Origin: Alkalicoccobacillus murimartini
Lineage (GTDB): Bacteria; Bacillota; Bacilli; Bacillales; Bacillaceae_D
DNA length: 64,000 nt
NCBI RefSeq assembly: GCF_030813245.1
Contig: NZ_JAUSUA010000001.1
Location: 248,001 to 312,000, forward strand
Direction: 5' to 3'
Position numbers and translations under genes: made by a program. Under the pieces are notes generated by a model, which saw only the letters and a program-made list of their open reading frames with translations, was not told the DNA's origin and did not search any database. Below are positions 49,724 through 57,434 of this stretch, one piece after another; position 1 is the first letter of the stretch, and each line of letters begins with the position of its first letter.

Positions 49724-50656
49724 CTACGTACTTCTTCCATGCAAAGCACCCACAAACAGTGAAAATGGTCTGACCAGAGGAAGTAGTAGTAATGAGCAGG
49801 CAACATTGAATATCACACTTGCGTGAGCGAGCTGTGTGGAAGGGTCTGAAGTTAACATCATCGAGAACCAAGCAAGGCCATTTATAAACGGTAAAAATAA
49901 CAGAGCACCAAGAACATTTAGCCAAATATTTGCATAGGCAACTTTTCTGGCAGAAGAGCCAGATCCAATGCTTGCCAAAAGAGCTGTCAAACATGTTCCG
50001 ATATTCGAGCCAATCATTATGGCAATGGCAGTTGGCAAGGCCATGCTTTTCTCAGCTAGAAACCCCATTGCAATAGCAATACACGCTGTACTTGACTGCA
50101 CGACAGCTGCGAGGGTAGCGCCAAGGATTGCCCCATAAGCAGAGTGAGAAGCAGCCCAATCAAATAATTCACGGGCGACAGTTAAAGTAGAGACTGGTTC
50201 AGCAAGCGATGATAACCCACTCATAGATAAAAACAAGCATGCTAATCCAACAAAAAGGCAACCGATTGAGTAACAAACTTGCTGACGAAAGAGTAAAAGT
50301 AATACACCTGCAAGTAACACCCATAAGGCATGAGAACCAATTTGAAAGGTGATGAGCTCTGCTGTGACGGTTGTACCAATATTTGCTCCAAGTATGACAC
50401 CGATCGTATGGGTGAATGGAATAAGTCTAGCAGCCACGAGTCCAACAAGCATGACCATAACGGCAGAGCTACTTTGAAGAAGCGCTGTGATCAAGATGCC
50501 CGCAAGCATTCCTTTCCATGCTGAGTTAGTCAGCTGCGTTAATAGCATCTGCAGCTTAGCTTGTGCTAACTGAAACAAGCCGTGCCGCATGACAATAAGA
50601 CCAAACAAAAAGATAGCCAGGTAGGCAACAAAACGTGTAAAAATCTCAGCGGACAT
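49724..50656 (-). CDS. yqeW: Na/Pi-cotransporter family protein (YqeW-like)
   Basis: A 310-residue membrane protein with two inverted PhoU-less Na/Pi repeats. The QSSSA motif occurs as LLQSSSAVMVMLVGLV and again as VVQSSTACIAIAMGFL, each followed by a GANIGTT / GSNIGTC segment. This duplicated topology is the signature of the NptA/PNaS family. It lies where B. subtilis has yqeW. ATG 50656 follows AAGGAGGTGA. Sodium-coupled phosphate uptake is inferred from family. Confidence 0.9.
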   Translation of the reverse strand: MSAEIFTRFVAYLAIFLFGLIVMRHGLFQLAQAKLQMLLTQLTNSAWKGMLAGILITALLQSSSAVMVMLVGLVAARLIPFTHTIGVILGANIGTTVTAELITFQIGSHALWVLLAGVLLLLFRQQVCYSIGCLFVGLACLFLSMSGLSSLAEPVSTLTVARELFDWAASHSAYGAILGATLAAVVQSSTACIAIAMGFLAEKSMALPTAIAIMIGSNIGTCLTALLASIGSGSSARKVAYANIWLNVLGALLFLPFINGLAWFSMMLTSDPSTQLAHASVIFNVACSLLLLPLVRPFSLFVGALHGRST

Positions 50657-50774
50657 GTTTTCACCTCCTTGCCATGTATATGGACAAGAGATGTCATTCA
50701 TGTGTAGTCTTTTAAATGAAAAGAAATCATGTGTAAAAAGCACATTTTTTTGAATAAGGGTTGCCGAATTAGTA

Positions 50775-50804
50775 TTGACCGATTATAATCATATGTATTA
50801 TAAT
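50775..50804 (+). promoter_or_regulatory. Sigma-A-type promoter of rpsU
   Basis: TTGACC (50775-50780) and a perfect TATAAT (50799-50804) are 18 bases apart, about 70 bases before the S21 start. Confidence 0.65.
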
Positions 50805-50872
50805 AGCTAAAGACGTGTATTAGGTAACTAATTCGTCTTGAGCTTGGTTGTTTTCGGAGGGAGGGAAATATC

Positions 50873-51046
50873 ATGGCAGAAACTCGCGTTCGCAAAAACG
50901 AATCGATTGATGCTGCACTTCGTCGCTTTAAGAAGTCTATCTCTAAAGAGGGAACGATGGCTGAGGTTAAAAAGCGTAAGCACTATGAAAAGCCTAGTGT
51001 GAAACGTAAAAAGAAATCAGAAGCCGCTAGAAAACGTAAATTCTAA
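50873..51046 (+). CDS. rpsU: 30S ribosomal protein S21
   Basis: A 57-residue, strongly basic protein: [20 protein letters not shown] and ending [12 protein letters not shown], typical of S21. GGAGGGAGGG precedes ATG 50873. It is followed after 28 bases by yqeY, the conserved pairing. Confidence 0.97.
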   Translation: MAETRVRKNESIDAALRRFKKSISKEGTMAEVKKRKHYEKPSVKRKKKSEAARKRKF

Positions 51047-51074
51047 GTAGTTTCTTTTGAGAGGGTGGATTCAC

Positions 51075-51518
51075 CTGATTCTTCTTGATTGGTTAAACCA
51101 GGATATGAAGTTGGCGATGAAGAGTAAAAACAAACTAGAACTTTCTGTAATACGTATGGTTAAAGCTTCTATTCAGAATGAGCAGATTAAATTGGGACAT
51201 GATTTATCTGAAGAAGATAGCCTAACGGTGCTGAATCGTGAGCTTAAACAGCGCAAGGATTCCCTCCATGAGTTTGAGCAGGCAGGTCGTGAAGATCTGG
51301 CGATACGGCAACGTGAGGAAATTGCTATTCTTCATAAATATTTGCCCGAGCAGCTTACTGAGGAAGAAGTACGACAAATTGTTATAGAAACGATTGCCGA
51401 AACCGGTGCTTCGCAAAAATCGGACATGGGTAAGGTAATGGGCGCCATTATGCCTAAGGTAAAAGGTAAGGCAGATGGATCTGTTATTAATCGTCTTGTT
51501 CTAGAATCATTATCATAA
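51075..51518 (+). CDS. yqeY: GatB/YqeY domain protein YqeY, probable CTG start
   Basis: A 147-residue protein with the YqeY fold: [43 protein letters not shown] and [25 protein letters not shown], related to the tail domain of GatB. No ATG or GTG lies before the conserved N-terminus. TTG 51057 precedes the ribosome binding site. GAGAGGG at 51059-51065 is nine bases before CTG 51075, which aligns with Met1 of B. subtilis YqeY as I recall it (CTG-ATT-CTT-CTT against MSLL). Its function is unproven. Confidence 0.88.
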   Translation: MILLDWLNQDMKLAMKSKNKLELSVIRMVKASIQNEQIKLGHDLSEEDSLTVLNRELKQRKDSLHEFEQAGREDLAIRQREEIAILHKYLPEQLTEEEVRQIVIETIAETGASQKSDMGKVMGAIMPKVKGKADGSVINRLVLESLS

Positions 51519-51528
51519 TAGCCTATTC

Positions 51529-51560
51529 AAAGTCGGTCTCCAAATGGAGCCGGCTTTTTG
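51529..51560 (+). terminator. Terminator after yqeY
   Basis: AAAGTCGGTCTCC pairs with GGAGCCGGCTTT (one G-T pair) around AAAT, followed by T residues. Confidence 0.85.
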
Positions 51561-51691
51561 TCATGTCGAACTGTCATGAAAGCGTCACTCTCCAAAAGTG
51601 GAAACGGTTCCTTCATCCGTGCTACACTTAAAGGGAGTTGAATAAGGTGGAATCCTTGTGTTTGCGATCTTAAATAATGTGAATAATAAGT

Positions 51692-51717
51692 TGAAACCAA
51701 ACGAATGCTCATACGTA
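51692..51717 (+). promoter_or_regulatory. Sigma-W-type ECF promoter of nfeD-floA-yqfB
   Basis: TGAAAC (51692-51697) and CGTA (51714-51717) are separated by exactly 16 bases, matching the sigma-W consensus. It lies about 35 bases before the nfeD start. In B. subtilis the same operon (yqeZ-yqfA-yqfB) belongs to the sigma-W cell-envelope stress regulon. Confidence 0.85.
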
Positions 51718-51752
51718 CATACTATTATAAACAACCAGAAAGGGGGGAGAAG

Positions 51753-53120
51753 GTGAATTGGAGTAGTAAGGCAATATTGTCCTTGTCACTTGCTGCTATT
51801 TTCCTTGGTTTTTTACTTGTTCCTGTTCAACTCTTTATGGTGGCAGATACAGAAGATGATCAATCAACTGTTTTTGTGATTCCGATAGAGCAGACGGTTG
51901 AACGAGGGCTTGAAAAATTTCTTGAGCGTGCTCTCTCTGATGCTGAAAGTAATGGGGCTGACCATATTATCCTCGATATTGATACCCCAGGTGGTGCTGT
52001 TGATGCTGCAGGAAATATTGCTCAACTCTTAAATCAGACAGAAACAGAGATTACTGCTTACGTAAACCCGAATGCAATCTCAGCTGGCGCGTATATTGCT
52101 TTGAATGCAGATCGTATTGTCATGCACCCTCAAGGTAGTATGGGTGCAGCTGGTGTGATTGATGGTTCAGGGAATGCGGCTGAGGATAAGGCACAATCGT
52201 ACTGGTTAAATCAAATGAAAAATGCCGCAGAAAAAAATGGTCGTGATCCTGCTTTTGCATTAGCCATGGCTAGCACGAATCATGATCTTCCTGATTATAA
52301 CTCTCCAGAAGGTACATTCTTAACTTTAGGTGCAGCAGATGCAATTGAAGTTCGCTACTCAGAAGGAACAGCAAGTTCAATTGAAGAATTGCTTGCCTTG
52401 GATGATGTTGGATTAGAAGGTGCAGCTATCGAGTATTCAGAGGTAAGCTTTGCTGAAAAAATTGCTCGATTTGTAACAAATCCAATTGTGATTCCTATTC
52501 TTTTGACACTAGGAAGTCTTGGATTAGTGCTTGAGTTATATACTCCGGGATTTGGTATACCAGGAATGGTAGGACTTTCAGCTCTTGGGCTCTTTTTCTT
52601 CGGCCATTTATTTGCTGGTTTTGCAGGATGGGAAGCCATTATTCTCTTTGCTGTTGGTGTCGTTCTCATTGTGATTGAGATTTTTGTTCCAGGTTTTGGG
52701 GTTTTTGGGGTGCTTGGTGTAGCTGCAATGATTGGTGGCATGTTCCTCGCATCCTTCTCGACGGCTACTATGCTCTTAGCAATTGGGGTAGCATTAGCTG
52801 TATCAATCGTAGCGGCTGTTATCTTGTTTAGGTACCTTGGTAATCGAGGTCCTTGGAAGAAGATGGTTTTAAATGCAGCAACAACAACGGAAGAAGGATA
52901 TATTTCAAATGAAACTCAGAGTGAGCTAATCTCTATGCATGGCAGGGCTTTGACTATGTTGAGACCAGGTGGGTCTGCACAGTTTGGTGAAGAACGTCTT
53001 GACGTTGTATCAGAGGGTGGATATATTGAACAAGGTAGCTTACTAAAGGTTGTCTACACATCAGGATCACGGATTGTGGTTCGAGAAGTGGAGAATGACC
53101 GAAATCATAAGGAGGAATAA
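51753..53120 (+). CDS. yqeZ: Long-form NfeD protein (membrane-bound ClpP-class serine protease plus NfeD domain)
   Basis: A 455-residue protein. It has a signal-anchor (AILSLSLAAIFLGFLLVPVQ), a periplasmic-side ClpP-like protease domain with DIDTPGG and the Ser-containing NAISAGAYIALNADR, and SMGAAG. Four hydrophobic helices follow, and a C-terminal OB-fold NfeD domain (ALTMLRPGGSAQFGEERLDVV). GTG 51753 follows GGGGGAGAAG, downstream of the sigma-W promoter, so the ORF start at 51705 would lie upstream of the transcript. It works with the flotillin encoded next. Confidence 0.92.
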   Translation: MNWSSKAILSLSLAAIFLGFLLVPVQLFMVADTEDDQSTVFVIPIEQTVERGLEKFLERALSDAESNGADHIILDIDTPGGAVDAAGNIAQLLNQTETEITAYVNPNAISAGAYIALNADRIVMHPQGSMGAAGVIDGSGNAAEDKAQSYWLNQMKNAAEKNGRDPAFALAMASTNHDLPDYNSPEGTFLTLGAADAIEVRYSEGTASSIEELLALDDVGLEGAAIEYSEVSFAEKIARFVTNPIVIPILLTLGSLGLVLELYTPGFGIPGMVGLSALGLFFFGHLFAGFAGWEAIILFAVGVVLIVIEIFVPGFGVFGVLGVAAMIGGMFLASFSTATMLLAIGVALAVSIVAAVILFRYLGNRGPWKKMVLNAATTTEEGYISNETQSELISMHGRALTMLRPGGSAQFGEERLDVVSEGGYIEQGSLLKVVYTSGSRIVVREVENDRNHKEE

Positions 53121-53123
53121 AGG

Positions 53124-54125
53124 ATGCCAATTGATGAAGGAACAATATTTATTCTCATCGCTATAGCAGTTGTAATCATACTTCTTGCTGTACTATTCAC
53201 TTTTGTTCCTGTAGCGCTATGGATTTCAGCCATTGCAGCAGGAGTAAAAATCAGTATCTTTGAACTAATCGGAATGAGGCTTCGTCGGGTTGTACCTGCT
53301 CGAGTTGTAAATCCATTAATCAAAGCTGTTAAAGCAGGTATTGACTTGGATACTTCAAGACTTGAGGGTCACTATCTAGCAGGTGGTAACGTTGACCGCG
53401 TTGTTAATGCACTAATTGCTGCACAACGTGCGAACATCGAACTACCATTTGAGCGTGCGGCAGCGATTGATTTAGCTGGACGTGACGTTTTAGAAGCTGT
53501 ACAAATGAGTGTAAATCCAAAAGTAATCGAAACACCATTTATTGCTGGTGTGGCGATGGACGGGATTGAAATCAAAGCTAAATCAAGAATTACCGTTCGT
53601 GCAAACATTGACCGCCTAGTTGGGGGTGCTGGTGAAGATACAGTTATCGCTCGTGTTGGTGAGGGGATTGTATCAACAATTGGTTCTCAGGATAATCACA
53701 AAAAAGTTCTTGAAAATCCAGACATGATTTCACAAACAGTTCTTTCAAAAGGTCTAGATTCAGGTACTGCGTTTGAAATTCTATCGATTGATATTGCTGA
53801 TATTGATATCGGTAAAAACATCGGTGCGGAGCTTCAAACGGACCAAGCTGAAGCAGATAAAAATATTGCACAAGCAAAAGCAGAAGAACGTCGTGCAATG
53901 GCTGTAGCACAAGAACAAGAAATGAAAGCCCGCGTAGAAGAAATGCGTGCGAAAGTAGTGGAAGCAGAAGCAGAAGTACCAATGGCTCTTTCTGAAGCTC
54001 TTCGTTCAGGACGTATGGGTGTCATGGATTACATGAACTATCAAAACGTGATGGCCGATACGGATATGAGAGATTCAATCAGCAAGTCTACAGATGATGA
54101 TTCTACATCGAACGAAAATAACTAA
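53124..54125 (+). CDS. floA: Flotillin-like protein FloA
   Basis: A 333-residue membrane scaffold of functional membrane microdomains. It has one N-terminal hydrophobic hairpin ([26 protein letters not shown]), an SPFH-like domain, and a C-terminal coiled-coil of Ala/Glu/Lys repeats ([19 protein letters not shown]). It starts three bases after nfeD with GGAGGA. The family (YqfA) is typically 331 residues. Confidence 0.97.
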   Translation: MPIDEGTIFILIAIAVVIILLAVLFTFVPVALWISAIAAGVKISIFELIGMRLRRVVPARVVNPLIKAVKAGIDLDTSRLEGHYLAGGNVDRVVNALIAAQRANIELPFERAAAIDLAGRDVLEAVQMSVNPKVIETPFIAGVAMDGIEIKAKSRITVRANIDRLVGGAGEDTVIARVGEGIVSTIGSQDNHKKVLENPDMISQTVLSKGLDSGTAFEILSIDIADIDIGKNIGAELQTDQAEADKNIAQAKAEERRAMAVAQEQEMKARVEEMRAKVVEAEAEVPMALSEALRSGRMGVMDYMNYQNVMADTDMRDSISKSTDDDSTSNENN

Positions 54126-54158
54126 TAAGCCTTTCCTTAGCAAAGGAGGGAATGTCCA

Positions 54159-54686
54159 TTGGATCAATTAATTAATCTTTTTCTTTCAAACCCACTGTTT
54201 ATTATCATCGGTATATTTGCTTTGATTAGTTTTATGAGTAGAATATCCAAGGCTGGACAAACCAATCAGAGACAAGAACAGCAGGGACAAAGAGAACCGA
54301 ATAAAGAAGAACCGCAGAAGATTGACTGGCGCGATATCTTTAACCAAGAAGAAGAGAAAGCAGAACCTTCTCCTGTTCGTCAAGAGCAGGTTGAACCGTC
54401 ATCTTATGCACCTTCACAGCACCAAGAAAGCGAAGTACGAAACGATCTTTACGATCGTTTAGAAGAAATGAAGACTAAGAAACGCGAAGCTCAAGAGAGA
54501 GTGTCGAGGCAGAAGCAAGCTGTTTCTGCTCAACAGACTCAATCTAGTAGCTCAGAACTTAGTTTGAACTTCAAAAATGTGACTGGTAAGGAAGCGATGA
54601 AGGCGGTTGTTTGGGCTGAAGTATTAGGAAGTCCACGTTCAAGAAAGCCGCACAAATCTTTTGCGCAACCACCACGAAAATACTAA
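54159..54686 (+). CDS. yqfB: YqfB family protein of the flotillin operon
   Basis: A 175-residue protein. It has an N-terminal membrane segment (LFLSNPLFIIIGIFALISFM), then a long Gln/Glu-rich, apparently unstructured linker, and a short conserved C-terminus (KEAMKAVVWAEVLGSPRSRKPH). The TTG start at 54159 follows AAGGAGGG. It is the third gene of the sigma-W-type operon. The function is unknown; the C-terminal segment looks like a conserved docking peptide. Confidence 0.85.
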   Translation: MDQLINLFLSNPLFIIIGIFALISFMSRISKAGQTNQRQEQQGQREPNKEEPQKIDWRDIFNQEEEKAEPSPVRQEQVEPSSYAPSQHQESEVRNDLYDRLEEMKTKKREAQERVSRQKQAVSAQQTQSSSSELSLNFKNVTGKEAMKAVVWAEVLGSPRSRKPHKSFAQPPRKY

Positions 54687-54694
54687 TAGATAGA

Positions 54695-54744
54695 CAAAAA
54701 AGCACAAACAGAAGTCCTGGAGACTGATGTTTGTGCTTTTTTTA
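54695..54744 (+). terminator. Terminator of the nfeD-floA-yqfB operon
   Basis: AAAAAAGCACAAACA pairs with TGTTTGTGCTTTTTTT around a loop. Confidence 0.9.
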
Positions 54745-54773
54745 TTTGTCTGTATGTGATCCAAGTGAAAAAG

Positions 54774-54808
54774 TGATATCTGCCTTCCTCCACTCATATG
54801 CATACATA
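54774..54808 (+). promoter_or_regulatory. Candidate sigma-E-type promoter of yqfCD
   Basis: TGATATC (54774-54780) is followed at 14 bases by CATATGCA (54795-54802), and a better -10 match CATACATA lies at 54801-54808 but at 20-base spacing. yqfC and yqfD are mother-cell genes in B. subtilis. Confidence 0.35.
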
Positions 54809-54823
54809 GAGGGGGAATGGTGC

Positions 54824-55129
54824 ATGGGAAAACTGATGGGACCTGTACGAAAATGGATGATGCAACATATGCAGCTTCCCGCAGATGTCATGATGGACCT
54901 GCCCAGAATTACAATGATTGGACAGTTGCATATTTATATCGAAAATCATAAAGGCGTTTTGCGTTTCTCGAAAAATGAACTGCGACTGTTGCTTAAACAG
55001 GGGCAGGTGTTAATTAAAGGAGATCAATTTGTCATTAAAACAATATTTCCAGAAGAACTCCTGCTTGAAGGGCGAATTGATCAAGTCATTTATGTGAATG
55101 AAACCAGTGATGATGAGACAAAAAGGTAG
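54824..55129 (+). CDS. yqfC: Sporulation protein YqfC
   Basis: A 101-residue protein of the YabP/YqfC family: LPADVMMDLPRITMIGQLHIYIENHKGVLRFSKNELRL is diagnostic. It is expressed in the mother cell in relatives and pairs with YqfD. ATG 54824 follows GGGGGAATGG. The start at 54731 would run through the terminator of the previous operon. Confidence 0.94.
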   Translation: MGKLMGPVRKWMMQHMQLPADVMMDLPRITMIGQLHIYIENHKGVLRFSKNELRLLLKQGQVLIKGDQFVIKTIFPEELLLEGRIDQVIYVNETSDDETKR

Positions 55130-55147
55130 AGGAGAAGGAGGGAACAC

Positions 55148-56338
55148 ATGAAAAATCAATGGATGACTTTTATTAAAGGCTATGTCTATGTTGAAGTAAC
55201 AGGCGTTTATACAGAACGTCTGTTAAACGCATGTTTGCAAAAAGGACTAGCTCTGTGGTCCATACGTAAGTTAGACTCGAATCGTTTAGGTTTCTATATG
55301 CCCCTTAATGATATCTATTTAGTGAAGCCTTTATTAAAGAAGCATGAATGTAAGGTGCGATTCACTAAAAGGCGTGGTGGCCCTTTTTTACTTTCAAAAA
55401 TGAAGAAGCGGACTGGCTTTACCTTAGGCGTGTTGAGTTTTCTTATCCTGATCATAGTATGTTCACAGATGGTCTGGGGCATACAGGTGAAAGGAGGGTC
55501 TCCTAAAATAGCTAATGAGGTAGAAACTGCTGCAGTAGAATTAGGGATCAAACGAGGTACATTCAGACAAATGCTACCACCGGTTGAAGTCATTCAACAA
55601 GAGATACAACAACGAGTGACAGATGCTACGTGGATTGGAGTAAGGCAAAAGGGTACAACATATGAATTTGAAATTGTTGAACACCAATTGCCTGAAGAAG
55701 CGGAGTTACTTTCTCCTAGACATCTTGTTGCCAAGAAAAAAGCTGTGATACACAAGATGTTTGTTGAACACGGCCACGCAGAAGTAAAAGTTCATGATTA
55801 TGTGCAGCCAGGTGATCTACTTGTATCAGGTGTCATTGGTACAAATGAAAAAAATCAACAGACCGTGCCTGCTAAAGGACAAGTATTAGGAGAAATATGG
55901 TACACTTCTAATGTGAGTGTCCCTATTGAAGCGACTTTTTCGACCTTAACAGGTAAGAATCACTCTCGATATAATTTAACCTTCATGGATTATGATTGGC
56001 CAATTTGGGGTTTTGGAAAACCAAAATACCAGAGCCAACAAGAGTTTGAAGACATAAAGACATTGGACCTATTTGGTTGGAGAGTTCCGATTGCATTAAA
56101 AGAGAGACAGATTCATGAAACAAATGTATATGAACGAACGTATACTGTAGAGGAAGCCAAGCAAATAGGAATGCAACAAGCCGAATTAGAATTAGCTGAG
56201 AGAGTGCCACAAGACGCTGAGATCAAAAGCGGAAAACTTTTGCACGAATCAGTGGACAATGGTAAAGTGAATTTAAAGATTCACTATCAGGTTATTGAAG
56301 ATATTACGATGGAAAAACCAATTATCCAAGGAGATTGA
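55148..56338 (+). CDS. yqfD: Sporulation protein YqfD
   Basis: A 396-residue SpoIV-family protein. A cytoplasmic N-terminal ~90 residues are followed by a single transmembrane helix (TGFTLGVLSFLILIIVCSQMVWG) and a large extracytoplasmic domain with VWGIQVKG, WIGVRQKGTTYEFEIVE and KKAVIHKMFVEHGHAEVKVHDYVQPGDLLVSG, a barrel-sandwich-like segment. It starts 18 bases after yqfC with AAGGAGGG. Confidence 0.93.
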   Translation: MKNQWMTFIKGYVYVEVTGVYTERLLNACLQKGLALWSIRKLDSNRLGFYMPLNDIYLVKPLLKKHECKVRFTKRRGGPFLLSKMKKRTGFTLGVLSFLILIIVCSQMVWGIQVKGGSPKIANEVETAAVELGIKRGTFRQMLPPVEVIQQEIQQRVTDATWIGVRQKGTTYEFEIVEHQLPEEAELLSPRHLVAKKKAVIHKMFVEHGHAEVKVHDYVQPGDLLVSGVIGTNEKNQQTVPAKGQVLGEIWYTSNVSVPIEATFSTLTGKNHSRYNLTFMDYDWPIWGFGKPKYQSQQEFEDIKTLDLFGWRVPIALKERQIHETNVYERTYTVEEAKQIGMQQAELELAERVPQDAEIKSGKLLHESVDNGKVNLKIHYQVIEDITMEKPIIQGD

Positions 56339-56344
56339 GGCGAT

Positions 56345-57310
56345 TTGTCAGAAACCAAAATGCTCCAATTAGAGCCTAAAAACACAAATGAAACACAATT
56401 GTTATTTGGTCCAAATGATTCACATATAAAGAGAGTTGAAGAAGCTCTTGATGTTTCGATTGTGAGCCGTGGAGAAGAAGTAGCAGTTACTGGAGAAGCT
56501 GAACCTATTCAGCAAACAGCAGAGGTATTTCAAACGCTGTTGCATTTATTGAGAAAAGGGCTTAGTATCTCTGAGCGAGACGTTGTTTATGCTGCAGGGC
56601 TAGCCAAAAAAGGTCAGTTGGATGAGTTATACGACTTGTATGATGAAAAGATTGCAACGTCTGTTAAAGGCAAGGTTATCCGTGCGAAGACATTGGGACA
56701 AAAACATTATGTCACTCAGATTCGCAAAAAAGATATGGCGTTTGGCATTGGTCCAGCAGGTACAGGAAAAACGTACTTGGCTGTTGTGATGGCTGTAAAC
56801 GCATTGAAAGATGGAGCCGTACAGAGAATTGTCTTGACTAGACCAGCAGTGGAAGCTGGTGAAAGCCTAGGTTTTCTGCCAGGAGACCTAAAGGAAAAGG
56901 TAGACCCTTATTTGAGACCGCTTTATGATGCGTTGCACGATGTACTTGGGGTTGAACAAACAACAAGGTTGATGGAACGCGGAACCATTGAAGTGGCACC
57001 ACTTGCCTATATGCGAGGTAGAACATTAGATGATGCGTTTGTCATTTTAGATGAAGCTCAAAATACTACGCGTGAACAAATGAAAATGTTTATTACAAGA
57101 CTAGGTTTTGGCTCCAAAATGGTTATCAATGGAGACCTTACTCAAATTGACCTTCCTAAAGGCAAACAATCAGGCCTTGAAGCAGCATGTAAGATATTAA
57201 AAAATGTAAGTGGCATAGGTATGATCTACCTACAACAATCAGATGTTGTACGCCACACCCTTGTCCAACAAATCATTCAAGCTTATGATACGTCCGGTCA
57301 GTCAAATTAG
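56345..57310 (+). CDS. phoH: PhoH family protein (PhoH-like ATPase)
   Basis: A 321-residue P-loop ATPase. It has an N-terminal KH-like part (FGPNDSHIKRVEEAL), Walker A GPAGTGKTYLAV (about residues 137-148), and VILDEAQNTT Walker B. PhoH proteins are linked to RNA metabolism together with YbeY, whose gene lies 2.3 kb downstream. The start is TTG 56345, close to yqfD. A hairpin pair follows. Confidence 0.95.
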   Translation: MSETKMLQLEPKNTNETQLLFGPNDSHIKRVEEALDVSIVSRGEEVAVTGEAEPIQQTAEVFQTLLHLLRKGLSISERDVVYAAGLAKKGQLDELYDLYDEKIATSVKGKVIRAKTLGQKHYVTQIRKKDMAFGIGPAGTGKTYLAVVMAVNALKDGAVQRIVLTRPAVEAGESLGFLPGDLKEKVDPYLRPLYDALHDVLGVEQTTRLMERGTIEVAPLAYMRGRTLDDAFVILDEAQNTTREQMKMFITRLGFGSKMVINGDLTQIDLPKGKQSGLEAACKILKNVSGIGMIYLQQSDVVRHTLVQQIIQAYDTSGQSN

Positions 57311-57350
57311 CTGACTGGATGGTTTTTATTACATACAGAATGAATCAGTA

Positions 57351-57378
57351 AGCAGACCAATTTTATTGGTCTGCTTCT
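57351..57378 (+). terminator. Terminator between phoH and pgpH
   Basis: AGCAGACCAAT pairs with ATTGGTCTGCT around TTTT/T and is followed by a T-rich tail. A second weaker hairpin (CAGTCA/TGACTG, with TTTTT) lies at 57298-57327, overlapping the phoH stop. Confidence 0.75.
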
Positions 57379-57434
57379 CTTACCGCTTTCTCCTTACCTA
57401 TACGACTTCTAATCGAAAGCTGAGGTGAACATAT

